Below are positions 49,101 to 61,812 of a stretch of 64,000 bases of DNA, piece by piece. The position numbers and the translations under genes were made by a program. Positions within the stretch are counted from its first letter, which is position 1, and each line of letters opens with the position of its first letter. The notes under the pieces were generated by a model that did no database searches, was not told where the DNA came from, and saw only the letters and a list, made by a program, of their open reading frames with translations. The stretch spans positions 62,001 through 126,000 of the forward strand of contig WBMZ01000358.1 of NCBI GenBank assembly GCA_013400975.1, in the 5' to 3' direction. This DNA comes from Atrichornis clamosus (lineage: Eukaryota; Chordata; Aves; Passeriformes; Menuridae).

Positions 49101-50462
49101 TACACGCTGATGGATTTTAACAAACCATAGTAGTGCTACCAGCTGTACTTGTGGTTGCAGATAAGGCCAAAGGAGAGCATCATTTGTGTGTGTACAGGAT
49201 GCAAGATATTTTTTTTTAAGAATCTGGATTGAAATACATTCATTAGAAAACAATGGAATAAAACAAAGTCAAACCAACCAAGGTAAAAAAAAGCATTCAT
49301 TTTTAATGCTAAATCATATCATATTTCAAAATCTGATTAGTGAAATTTAAATTTTCAGCCATTGAAATCAGTCATATCCTCCTGTGGAGAGATGAAAAGT
49401 CTCTTTCTCACTTCCAATTTCTTTTCTCTATGGAGGAACTACATGTGACCACCAGTCTCCCGCAGCCAGCTTCCAGTAGATTTTTGGCAAACTGGTTAGG
49501 CTGAACTCAGTAAAATTCACAAGGCTGATTTCCCAGGTCCCAGATCCTTTCTTTACCTGACTGTTTACTGAGTGTTCTCTAGTATTTCTGTGTCTTTCCT
49601 CAGGGCTGGCAAAAACACTTGGTCTTATTAAGGTTGGGTACAATAGGGATGAATCAGTTCAGAATTAAAGGCCATATTGCTTCATGAGAATTTACAGAGC
49701 TGATAGTGCAAGCCTGTCTTTCTGCTTGAGCACTGTTTCATGGTGCAATTTTTTTCTCCCCTTTGATCCAGGAGTGTGACACAGACTAGTATTGACATTA
49801 TTGTTTACCTCCATTACTTGATTAGAGAAAGTAGAAGCATCCAGAAATCCAGCTTCAAATCCCAGGAGGTCAAAGGCATGGTGGTCAATTTTGATCTTCA
49901 GCTGGATGAATTAGGCTGTTTTTTAATCTTCAGCCAAACATAAAATTTGTGTTCTGGGATTTTAAAATGCTGAATTATAATGGCAACATTTTAAGAACAA
50001 GGTACCATGAATTTTTTAGACTTTTTTATCAAATTCTGAAAGTTTTCTGGTTCTTTTTTTTTTCCCTTTTATCGAAACAAGACAAATACTAGACATCTCC
50101 TTCTGAATGAAAAGGCTGATCTCTGTTTATGGCTTGTTCCAACCAAATACAGTTTAAAGTGACAGCTACAGTAAATTACACACCCTGCCCTTTACTCAGC
50201 TGGGATGAAGCAGCACTCCTGTGGACAACTGGTGCAGGAAAGCCACAATATCAATGGGCTTAGAAATTGAATTACTGATCCAAAGAGTCTGCAAAAAGTC
50301 AAGGCTGTAGCACATGGTAGGTGCTGCTCACAGAAATTCATGTTCTCTGCTTGCTCTATACCTATTCCAATGAAAGGGTAGAAGACCTCAGATTTCAGAT
50401 TTATTAAATTCACTCTTAAAAAGCGAATAAAAAGAGTAAAGAGGGTGCAATCTCTGTGACAG
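46197..50462. other. Unassigned AT-rich DNA
   Basis: No gene or transposon was recognised. GC-richer patches lie at about 47250-47480 and 47820-47920. A G/T-rich run is at 47170-47212. Open frames reach 122 codons (48885-49253 minus strand) without any motif. Confidence 0.5.
50458..50462. repeat. Target-site duplication, left copy (GACAG)
   Basis: The five bases immediately before the LTR equal the five bases immediately after it (50828-50832). The preceding base differs, so the duplication is exactly 5 bp. Confidence 0.85.
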
Positions 50463-50827
50463 TGTATTGGGTTTGTGTGAGGCAAGATTTTGGTAGTGGG
50501 CAGCATACAGGAGTGGCCTCTATGAGAGCTGCCAAAATCTTCCCCTGTGTCCCACAGAGCCAGTGCCAGCTGGCTCCAAGCTGAACCTGTCTCTGGCCAA
50601 GGCCAAGTCCAGCAGCAACAGTGGTAACCCCTGTGGGATAGAGTATTTGAGACACAGAAAAACTTCTGACCCACAGCAACGGCATCCAGATGAGAGGAGT
50701 GAGAATATGTGAGGAAAACAGCTCTCCAGACACCAGGGTACAAGCCTCTCCCCTATCCAGCTGAGGAAGAGACAGACAGAGTGCCTTTGGTGGGCACCTG
50801 GTGTCCAGCCAGGGTCAACACACCACA
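50463..50827 (+). mobile_element. Solo LTR with 5-bp target-site duplication (ERVL-like)
   Basis: The segment starts TGTATTGGGTTTGTGTGAGG and ends GGTCAACACACCACA, giving canonical TG...CA termini. It is flanked by identical 5-bp sequences, GACAG at 50458-50462 and GACAG at 50828-50832. Internal blocks (CTTCCCCTGTGTCCCACAGA, CCAGCTGGCTCCAAGCTGAA, GAGAGGAGTGAGAATATGTG, CTGGTGTCCAGCCAGGGTCA) match an LTR family I know from songbirds. About 365 bp is shorter than I remember for that family: the middle, between CAGACACCAGGG and CTCTCCCCTATCCAGCT, seems to be missing. A 5-bp duplication fits an ERVL-type integrase. No internal viral genes remain. Long minus-strand frames over this region are shadows. 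Confidence 0.9.
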
Positions 50828-50832
50828 GACAG
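50828..50832. repeat. Target-site duplication, right copy (GACAG)
   Basis: Matches 50458-50462 exactly and directly follows the CA terminus of the LTR. Confidence 0.85.
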
Positions 50833-53800
50833 CAATACCACACCAGTGCCATGCACTTCACACATGACCACATCTGTTTAGACTTACTTACACACCAAAA
50901 AGGCTGTTTGAAGAATAGGGTAGAAAAGGACACAAGAGAGCATTTGAAGCAGGTACTGAAGCAAAGCTAATGTCAATTGTCTGGGGTTTTGTAAGAACAC
51001 AAGTAACAAAAGCTGTATCTGGATGTGGATGTGTCAATAATACAGTAAAAATTCAAATAAATAATAATACATAATAAATAATAATTAAAATTCCTGCAAT
51101 GTTGCTAGTCCACAAAAGTTAAAAATTGTATCTTTGACGATCACTTCTTTAATCATAGAGTTAGACCAACAGAGGAAGAACAGAAGAACTAAAAAAGGTG
51201 GTGAAAAAAGCTAAAAGAGTGATTGTACATCAACATCGCCTTTGTTTTTTTGATGGGTTTGCTCCACTCTCACTCTCTGAAAGCATTCAATTGAAAAATA
51301 AGCAAGTTCTCCAAGGTGTCCAAACTCAATTGAAAGAAATACAGTAGCTGTTCACTAAAGTAAAGTTTAGCCTTGCGGTATAATTTTTCAAAAATATGGG
51401 TTGGATTAAACCACTGCCAACAGCATAATCTTCCTACTACTGCTTAGATCTAGCAATACCTTATGTCCATAGCAAGACAAACTCAGTGGTGCTCAGGTTT
51501 CTCTCTTTTCATTTTTTTCATTCCTTCTTTTAATACCTGAACACACTCCACCTATTTGTGTATACCCAAGCAGAGGAACATCCCATAATCCAACTCTCTG
51601 CTCAAACTGACATACAACTACCATGGGTCTTAATATTACCTTAGCAGAATCTTTCAAAATGTTAAAGTCCCTTTCCATTTTTAAAGTAAGTTTTCCACAA
51701 GTCCAAAACACAAGAATTGTTCAGGGCTTTCACAAGGGTTTTTCATTCAGCTGGTAGATTAGTGATTTTCATCAAGCTAAAACCAGAAGCACTGATGCTC
51801 ACCCTGCTCACCTCGCCTCTCTCCAGCTTGCTGTGTACAACACCGAGGTTATTCCACCAACATCAGGCAGGGCTGCAACTGATATTCTCCAACTCAATTA
51901 ACAGCCCATCTCAGGGCAAAAATTAGACCTTCAGCTCCTTACCAATTCAAAAGCAACATTAATTTAACACAATGAAGTTGCTTCTCTTTTTTCAACTCAG
52001 GCAGCAACAATGTTACAACAATTTACTATGCTGATGGCTATTGTGTGACTTCAGTCCTCTGTTCCCATTGCTTTCCTGCTCAGGGCAAGTGCCTGAAGGT
52101 TGCTTTAATCTGGGACAACCAGTGGGACATGGGGAAGGTTGTTCTAGGAGAACTTTTTCTCCAGACTGGAGGCAGGAAAGGAACAACAGAGAGAGGACTG
52201 GGTCCTTGCTCTGGAAACAACATTTCTCACCTGAAGACATCCATCGTTGTCCAGACCTACCAGATGTAAAATTAGGATAGCTGAGTAGATTGGCACAACA
52301 CAGAAAGCAATTCTAGAGCCAGTGCCATGGAATATGGGTATACCAGTATGTTCTTAAGACAGGGCAACTGGTCTTTATTTTTTCCCATTTCTATGATTTT
52401 GGGTTTTTTATTTAACAAAAGGATGTGATGCCTTCCATTGAAAATGTGCTGAAAAGATTTGGAAATGTTGCTTCTCAGAAGACTGTGGGACTTCTTTTCC
52501 CCAGCCAGCTTTCTCTCCCCTCCCACACCATCTCAAGAATTTTAGCCTGGATATTTGTGATCCAGGATGAGGGATGTGCTAGAAATAAAGCCAAGCAAAA
52601 CACAACTGGGCGAAGCTTACAATTTGGGAATAAAAAGGTGTGAGAAAATGATAAAGCCCATGAAAATCATGCAAACATTGAAACTTTAAATAAAAGCTAA
52701 CAAAATTTTTAGCAAATACAGTTAACTTCAAATACTGTGTTCTGTGAAGAGAAATTTTATTCACACAGGCACATTTTATTTAATTTGTCCAACTAAAATT
52801 GTATTCACATATTAGAAATACAGTTTTATCAATATTTATTAACCAGAAATATTTTAATGTTGTTTCAGAGCTTTAAAAAGAGGGAATTCTTGTACTAAGT
52901 CATGTATATATCATAGTATTTAATTCTAAAGTATTTCATACACTGCCCAATTTTTCCCAGCACTCACTGAAAAAACAGGTAAAGGAAGACAGGGCAGCTA
53001 AACTGAGTTTTAAAAAGACTATTAACTAGACAGTTTACACCCCAAACTTCAAATGCTCATGCACGTATGCTCTCTTTTCCCTTGAGTAAAGAGAGAAGCC
53101 AGAGTGACTTTGTTGCTGCACTGTCCAGGTGTGGGACAGGAGGTCAGGACACACCCCTGGGATCAGATCTCTGCTCCATATTAGGCACACCCAGTGCAGG
53201 GTATAAGGATATTCTAAGTGGGCACACTGTTGGTCTCAAACAAACAAAAAAAAGCCAAACATGAGCCTCTGGCCCATCACTTCACACAGCTTAGAGGCAG
53301 ACACCAATTCGGTTTGCAGTCGCTATGGACAGAGATGTGCTTTATGTGACCACAGCCACACGGGTCTGCTAGGGGGGATGCTGGGCTTGGCATGGCTCCG
53401 TGGGTGCTCACCACTGGGGCTGGGCCACACATTATTAGTGCAGCTTTTCTCTGATGAGAAAAATAAAATATGGAGAAGTTTTCACAGCACATTTTTTTAA
53501 AAAGCAAGTAAAGCAGCAATTCAATTTAGGATTGTATATATCTGGCTTTTTAATAATCTGCTTTAGCCTACTGAGACACATAGAACCTTTTCCTTTGTAA
53601 ATAACAGCATTAAAATATGAGAGATTAACTCAAACTTTCATTCCAAAAAGAACGAAAAACTTTCATATGCAGACAGTATGTCTAAAGGAAGGTCTTATCT
53701 ATTTATGGTTCCTGACCTTTAAGCTGAGTTAACATTTTTTTAAAAATCTTATAATAATGATGATAAAATAGCTGGCAATTTCAAAGAAACTATTCAGACA

Positions 53801-54599
53801 TTGGCAATGCAAAACAGTTTTTTTCGTACAGAATTTTCAGAACACTACTGTTTCTCAATAAGCTTTATCTTATATGTTATTATGTTATCCTTCATGGTTG
53901 GTTTTTATTAGTTACCTTAGTCATGTATACTTAAGAGCTAGCCTTGGATTGTTTGCAGTTTTATCTCTGACATTTTTACTGAGAGAGAAAATCAGAGTTA
54001 CTCTGACTACTTATATTCATGCAAGCAGACTCATAGAAACAGGATAATATAATGGTGATTTTAAATATTTTAATGACTGCTGAGATGTGCCTTTCATGTA
54101 CTGATTGATGAAAAGTTGATAATGATTGATAGTAAACTGTAACATGTTTATAAACTAAAGAAAATAATATCTCCAGAAATCCACTATTTTTTTCTTATAT
54201 TGCATAGATGATGGATATAAACACTACAGTGTCCTACCTCATTGCAAAGAATGATGAAAAATAAAATCTCAATACACATGCTCTCATTATTCCACTACTC
54301 AGTTGCAAAACAAATGCGTCTTTGGTTTACTGCAAGATTAAGGGCCCACTAGGGCAAGTTCTCCATGCTCAGAACACCCATCGATTTCAATGGCAGCTCC
54401 ATACACAAAACATTTCCAGGATCAGCCCTTAATTATTTATCAAAACCATGCCCTGGAGTTCTGAGTGCATTGCAAAGACAAATTGAAGGATTCAAGCAGT
54501 AGATAATAGGGTGCATTTTTCTGCCCTCACAAAATATGTGGATGCTTTTATATAAGCAACTCACCTGTGGCCTGGTGAAAAAGGAGTTTATTGCTGAAT
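50833..54599. other. Unassigned DNA with an AT-rich simple tract
   Basis: An AAT/AATA-rich tract lies at 51055-51090. GC-richer patches are at 53125-53200 and 53330-53440. Open frames reach 84 codons, with no family motif. No transposon was recognised. Confidence 0.5.
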
Positions 54600-55412
54600 A
54601 AATTGACCTGGCCAGGTGCAAGAGTGGGCTAGCAAGAACAGTATGATGTTTTAAAAAGACAAGTGCAAAGTCCTGAATCTGGGATGAAATAACCAAAAAT
54701 CTAAGTACAGGTTAGGATCTGTGTGGATCAGCCTTGCTAAAAGGGACCAGTGGGTGCTGGTGGACAACGAGCTGAACGTGAGTGGTGAGCAGTGCACCAC
54801 TGCAGCAGTAAATGCAAATTGGATCCTGGGCTGCACACGCAGGAAGGTTACTAGCAAGGACAGAAATGTGACCACCCCACTCTACCCAGCACTTCTTAGG
54901 CTGTGCTGGGAGTACTGTGTCCATTTCTGGTCCCTGGAATTCAAGAAAGATGCAGACTGACTAGGGAAGGTCCAAATGAGGGCCCCAAAGGGGATCCAAG
55001 GGATGGGTAATCAAAGGGATGGGGAACCTGAAGAATCATTGAAGACATTCAGTCTTTTCTCCCTGAGGAAATGAAGCCTCAGGGAGGACTCGATCACAGT
55101 TTTCTGATGCCTAAAGGGTGGCTCCAAAGGGAACAGATGCTCTATCTTCAGGAGCAGCCTCATGGAGAAGATGAGGGGTGAGTACAAGTTGCACCAGGAA
55201 AGATGCAATATACGATTTTTTTTTTGCTATGATAAAACAGTTGATCACTGACGCAACCTCCCCAAGGATGGGGTAGAGTCCCCATCACTGTAGGTTTCCA
55301 AGATACAATTATACAGCATACCAGAAAACCCTATCTAGGCTCCCTTTCCCGGGAAATGTTGGACCAGATGACCTTTGGAGGTCCCTTCCAACTTGGGCTG
55401 TTCTACGATTCT
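54600..55412 (+). mobile_element. CR1 LINE 3' region (plus strand, old copy)
   Basis: A 5'-truncated CR1. ORF2-derived blocks appear in order: GACAAGTGCAAAGTCCTGAA, GGTGCTGGTGGACAACGAGC, TGGATCCTGGGCTGCACACG, GGAGTACTGTGTCCATTTCT and AGGAGCAGCCTCATGGAGAA. The tail runs GGACCAGATGACCTTTGGAG, GTCCCTTCCAACTTGGGCTG and ends TTCTACGATTCTGTGA near 55412. The short frames at 54721-54960 carry the DQWVLVDNELNVSGEQC block. Numerous stops and a small local repeat of AAGGGATGGG (54997-55023) show decay. The 5' boundary is approximate. Confidence 0.9.
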
Positions 55413-58250
55413 GTGAGGCTTATTGCATTAAATATGCAAAATGCAGTAATGTGCCAGACATTTGAGGATGCTGGTTAAGGTTCACACCTCCCTCCAATGT
55501 GTTTACAGTGATAAGGCAGGCTTTTTAGATTTTTTTAATTCCACAACTCTTTTTTCACTCCTCATTAAGTGCTCTGCTGGAATACAGTTTAAAATGACAG
55601 GACAGGCAGGAACATTTAAAGCAGGATTTTAATGCTATCATGTGGACAGAGAAAGATTTTCTTTAGTCAGGTCAAACACTTCATTAGCTACCTCCGAGTA
55701 GCACCTTTCCTGAAAAGCAGCTACAACTGCAACTTAGACAAACTTTGCTTTTCCAGACTGCTTAAACAAGATATATAATATAATTATGAGGTTTGCATTA
55801 GGATTTTCATGAAGATGCACTACTGATGTCTGTAATACATATAAAAGCAAAAACTTATTGCACTCAACAAGTGTTTTCAGTTTATTTTAAAATAATGCCT
55901 TTCCTTAATTAATACAAGGAAATGTAAATTACATAGGCCTTAGTCCCTTGATTTTCTTTCATTTCCATGGAAATTGAGAGTATTTAGAAGAGCACACAAC
56001 ACATCAGCACCAGGCAGGACTGGGTCACCTGCACCCAGTCATCAAAGGTCACTATTATCTCTTAATCCTTGGAGCAATGGTAAAGGCGTCTGCATCTTTT
56101 CATAGTTAAAGACGTCTGAGATGTCAGAGCAATTTAAAATCTACTGAACCAGATTACAAACCCTGAACTTTTTCAGATTCATTTGAAGGACTTAGGTACA
56201 GTTAGAGATATATATAAAGCACTCGCTGAGTTATAAGGGGCAGAAGAGAAACCCCAGGGATGCTCTCCATGAAACAGCAACTATTAGCAGCAGACAGAAC
56301 TGTATAGCCAAGATGCAGAAAATAAAGCATCCTTTCCAGCTGTCCATCATGCCAGACATGGGCTGTTTTATGAAAATTATTGCATAATCAGTTCACTTGT
56401 CTCATGAGAACAATTTGTCAATACACAGCAGCCAGATCAGCTATGTCTCACTTTGCTGAATTACACATTTTAAACAGAGAACATTGACTTCCAATTACAC
56501 CTTATCCTTACTTTACTGGACCGCTATATATAGTGGGTAATACTAACCCATGATGTTGACATACACTAGCATACTAATACACCCTTCTTTATCTAGTCAT
56601 TGAGAAGAAATCCACCCTCACAATGCGGTGATTTATGGATCTGTATTTTCAGAATTGTAAAGAACTTTATTTCTAGGCAGGAGAAATTCAACTCAAGTTT
56701 GCTAATTTAGACTAATCTCTTTTCTTTCTTATTTTGTTAATTCTCAGTGCACATCGACAGAGGACATTATGATTCCTCCTCTATGTCATCTTTCTCGAAG
56801 TTGTTTCCTATCTGACATCAGCTGTGATAGACTTTTTTTAGAGTCAGGTTCTTTTAGAGTCAGTTTCATCTCTCTAGGCTGTCATGCACCTCATAAGTCA
56901 GGCTAACAGGAAGTCCTGCGTTCCCATTTACATCTCTAGATGTTGTCCTGGTCAAAATGTAGGTGAAGTAAAACAAAAGCTCTAACTTGCCCTCAGTGGA
57001 TATTGGATCAGATCCCACCTACAGTACTTCACTGTTCCAGCAAAGGTCACTGAGCTAAAAGAGACTACACCAGCTACCGAATGTCAGGTCAGATTACTTG
57101 TGCAGAACCATCTAGGATCCTGCTGCTGCTACTCTTTATCTGTTTATTTATTAAAGTCAGCGTCTATAGATTTATTAGGCAAAGGGAGAAAAGAACCCAT
57201 GGGCTCCCTTCCCCAGGGATGACTGGAAAACTTTACTTTATTCATTAGCACCAGCAACAAGGGCAGTTAATATTTACTTGACACATGCTGGAAGGCAGTG
57301 GCATAAATAAAGTAGTCTTAGGATGGTTTACTGCTAGAATTAGAGAAAGCTTTGCTCTTCACTTATGTCAATGGATCAGTTGTGAAGTGATCAGCTGTAG
57401 TACTAGAAAATTGCCTTTATGGTCGTCAGAGGAGTTATCAGTGTGTTGGTTTAGCAATTAATTCTAACATGGATTTCATAGGAACGAAAGTCAAGGCCTT
57501 ATAAATCACTCATCTAGTTTTTATGTAACAGACATCCATCCCCAGAGTTTGATTCTGTTTATCAATAGTTTCATGCAGAGGAGGACCACAGGAATGCAGA
57601 TATTTAGGTAAGGGGCTATGGATCTTTTGCGCTTTTTCCTAAATTATTCCAATGCCAGTACAAACCAAACAGCTAACTCAGAACAATAACCTATGCACTT
57701 TCTATGGTTAATCAAATATTTTTGCAATACATTAAATGATGCAGAAACAATTTTCATGTGTCTTGTGTTGCAATCTGATGTGCCATTGCTAAATCCTACA
57801 TGTTAAACAAACCACAAGCCCTTTGATACAAATTTAACTCACTGAACTGGGATTTTTTTCTCCCAGAAATCAGCTTTTCTCAGGAAAAATCCCAGGTCTG
57901 GCTTGTTTAGGAAGGGACAGTTCTCTCTGGGAATACTTTTCCCTTCATGCATTGAAGATTTTCAGCCCAAGATCTACAGCTGAGCACATCATTTTTTTAC
58001 ACTCCTCCAAAACCGGCAGTGTGTCCTGAAGACAATTTACTTTGCATCTTGTCTTCTCTAAAATCACTTCCCCGGGAACCACAAAAGAGGTTGAAACCTG
58101 AGAAATTTCCTTTCTGCAGAGCTCTCATTAGGTTTCAATGCAGGAGTAGAGATCTTCAGACAATTTAATGTCCTTAGCCTTTGTAAAAAAACATCATTTT
58201 TGTAGTCTTCTCAGGGGAGGAGGGAAGGAGAAGATTATGTAAGTATGGAC

Positions 58251-58280
58251 ATGTTATGTTTAGTTATGTTATGTTTAGTT
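58251..58280. repeat. Perfect tandem repeat, 2 x 15 bp
   Basis: ATGTTATGTTTAGTT occurs twice without a mismatch (58251-58265 and 58266-58280). A recent slippage duplication is the likely origin. Confidence 0.95.
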
Positions 58281-61200
58281 ACAAAGTATATGAAGGGGAA
58301 AACATATGAAATAAAGGTGAGTGATAGTAATAATAAATAATTATTCTAATAGCAGATTGCCAAGCCAAAACCACTGCATGATTAATTTTTTAATTGAGTG
58401 GATATGGACTTCATCTGTTGTCTCTGCCATTTATACTAAATGAGGCAGATCTTTTTATATAGAACAGTCTCTATTAGGAGGCATCACTGAAGAGATTCTG
58501 CTCAGCCTTGTGGAATTATAACACTTGTACCCCAAGCACAACACTGGAGGTTCTGAAGGAAAAAAGGAAAGAACAGAAAAAATGATTGTCTTTCTAGGTT
58601 CCACAAGATTCTGAATGAATTCCAGGGAGAATGAGGCATGTTTTCTGAACAGCATGCAAACTTGAAAAACATTTTCTTAGATAACTGGTGGATAAATCAC
58701 TACTCAGCCCAAGTAACAATGATTCTAGTATGAATTAGATGATTTTAATTAACACATGTTACTGCTCTTGATATGCTGGTAACGTAATACAAATGAGACT
58801 AGGGAAAACCTATGCAAATTTATCAAAAAAAAAAAAAAGACATTAGCCCCAAAGAAACCTACATTGGAGGGATAAGGCATCCTTTTGCAAATAGGCTGAT
58901 ATATTTTCATATGCTTCCATCCTTAGACACGTGCCTCACCTCTGCCAAAAGCTGTCTGCTGAACCCAGGGGTAGGCAGCAGAGGGGATTTACAAAGTTCA
59001 CGTATTCACTTACATTTCCTTTATGAGGCTTTTTTGTCAATACGGGAAACGATGAACTATAAAGGTTACAAAGGATAACTAGCTGGACTAGGGAAGCTTC
59101 AAGGAGAGAGACGCTTTGTTCTTACTAAGTCTGCTGAAGTAGCACTGCTTTGGGCAGAAGGATAGAGGGGGCAGCTGCAGGGAATACAGTGTTAAACAAC
59201 TTCACACACATCCACCAGATCCCTCTGTCACTGCTCACCCTGCCCTGCTTGCTCACCTGCCTGCTGAGCAGCTATGCTGCCCAGGAGCAACTGTATTGCT
59301 TTCCATGGAAAAAGTTCTATCACCTGCTGATGGAACTGTGTCTGGATTCTCAGCTGTGAGCAAATTTCAGCAGCAGTTCACCGATGGTTAATACCAGTAA
59401 AAATATAGTAGCCAGATTCCTGGTGATCCAGTACTTTGCAATGTTTTCCTAACTACATAAAATAGCATCCCTTTAAACCCATGTCATGAGAATGGTCTAT
59501 TTTCTGTTCCCAAAAGCAACAGGAGATAAATAATATAGAACTTACAAGTATTTGCCTGAAAAACAGATGCAGCCAAGGAGCACTTAAATGAAATAGATAA
59601 CATTTGGGACTGGGGGGAGGAGCAGAGAGTGAAAGTGAGAGCAGCATCAAACAGCCATCACTCTCTTTGTCTTGAAAGTACAGATTAGTAACTAGAAAAC
59701 GAGAATGAAGGGAAAAAACTCTAAGAGAGCTAATGGGTCTTGGTCAGAATTGAGACAATTCTGCCTCTCTTTTTTCAAATTGAGAACTACCCAGAGAAAA
59801 TTGAGTTCACCATACATACGTATTTGCAACCCTCAAAATACTAGTTCTTTTTTAGATTACAAAATAAATAAAAGATGTGAAATAATAAAAATGACATTAA
59901 ACCAAGGCAGGTTAACTAATAGCTCAGATTTAGGGTCAAGAGGAGATTTTTATCCCCATGCAGACTGACATATTTCTTGACGATTATTCACTCCTCCCTG
60001 CAGTGCAGGTTGTGAAGGAACTGCTCAAATCCCATAATTTCAAGGCTTTGAACCCTTGTGATACATCCCCCATTGCATGCTTTTAGCCTTCTAGCACCAC
60101 TCAATCTACCCTTGTGATAAACAAAATGGATAAATATAATGGGATTTATACAGGGCCTGAAAACAATGCTGTGCTATCCTGGGATGTCTGAGGTACCTGC
60201 AATTATCTGTGTCAATAAAAAAAGAAAGTGAGGGAATCTGTGGTAATGAGCAAATGCTCCCATCAAACACTAAAACATCATTTCAAAATCAAAATATTTT
60301 CTAATTTTATAGTAAACATTGGTTTATTTGGAATGGCCTTTTTTTCATCTTCTCACCATTTTCTATCAGAAGGAATTTTGGTAGAAAGTATTTGACCAAC
60401 TCTAGTCTGACACTTTCATCACTGAGAACTCTTTTTTCCCTCATTTCACTTCTGTTTCCTGATCTCCACTACTGAGATATGAAAAGATGCTTAGGTCTTA
60501 TTTCACATATACACAGCAATTTCCTACCGTAGTCAATGTACCCTGCTTATGAAAGGCTTAAGGTTTTAAATTTTAAGCTAGGCCATGCCATTCAGGCATA
60601 CATTTCCTGGTAGGAGCGAGAGCATCCTCAAAAGGCAGGAATTATTCAGAAAAGCTCCTTGGGACACTGGATGGTTGAAAAATATATTGATGTCACTGAA
60701 CTGATACCTCTCATGGAATTTTTTTTTCCAACCATTTTTGTATATGTTTCCCTGAGCGAATTATGAAAAAGATTTTTCCCTCCTAGAATAGATGATTATC
60801 TAGAAGCAAGGGCACTCATTTCAGACAAAGAAGCCTCATGCTCACCCACAGCAGTCCAAGAAAAGGCTGAAACTTGTTTCACCTACATCTCAACATCCCT
60901 TAAGCAACACAGCATTAACCATTCCTAGGAATCCTGTATTATCCACAAGAAGGCGGATATTGTCCACTCATTATATTATCTAGCAAGCTTACATTATCCA
61001 CAGATTAAATAAAATTTTGTGTGTTTGTGTCCCAGTGCAACAGAAACTGATGGTGAGAGCTCTATAATTTGGGGGAAATGGTAGGTTGGGATGGTTCATA
61101 ACATCCCACCAGGCCATCCAACCCCACCCTGAGCAGCCAAACCTTTCAGCAGAGTTTATGCTGCCTTTCAAGCTAGAACACACCATGTGCAGTTTTCCAC

Positions 61201-61681
61201 AAAGGCCCTCCCACAGGGAGCCAACGTGGCAGGTACAGACCTCTCTGAAACAGCCCTGGCTGCTCCGTACAGCTGCCTCTGCAACTGGCTTGAGCTGGAA
61301 CTCAGGACATTTAGCTCTGGTCCAGTCCTTCCTTTTTATTCACACATCTGATTTCTATTGACAGAATTTAAATTTCTTCCTTTTACATTTCCTTGTGAGT
61401 CAGTTTCATTGCACAGGACTCAAATTTTATGTCCACTTAATCCAGAATGCTGAATGCTGCAGAGGAAGCCAGATAATTTCCCAGGCACTTCTGAGCATGT
61501 TCTTCAAGATTGTTACGTTTTAATTATGGCACTGGAAAAAACATCCATAAGAGGAAGTTTTCTCAGCTCTGTGAGGCAACAGAGGAACTTCGTTAAATGT
61601 CCTTCTCAATTCAAATTAGGAGAAAAAATTCCCAGCATCAATTTTGAAAGCAACATGCCAACATAGATAAGCATTAATACA

Positions 61682-61697
61682 TGTGCACATGTGCACA
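61682..61697. repeat. 16-bp perfect palindrome
   Basis: TGTGCACATGTGCACA is its own reverse complement. It sits about 100 bp from an AC/GT inverted repeat. No protein-binding role is claimed. Confidence 0.85.
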
Positions 61698-61786
61698 AAA
61701 ATTTACATATTGACTTATTTCAATGTGTCTATGTTCATTTTTTTATTATAAATATGTTTCTAAATATGTATTTTATATTTATGTGT

Positions 61787-61812
61787 ACACACACACATAT
61801 ATTTGTGTGTGT
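61787..61812. repeat. AC/GT inverted repeat (alternating purine-pyrimidine)
   Basis: A run of alternating AC (61787-61797) is followed after a short AT-rich loop by alternating TG (61804-61812). The arms pair over about 9 bp. Such sequences can form hairpins or Z-DNA in vitro; any role here is speculative. Confidence 0.75.

Noticed and set aside
50192..50933. Minus-strand open frames of 105-183 codons
   Set aside because: They lie largely antisense to a solo LTR with clear TG...CA ends and a target-site duplication, and show no family motif.
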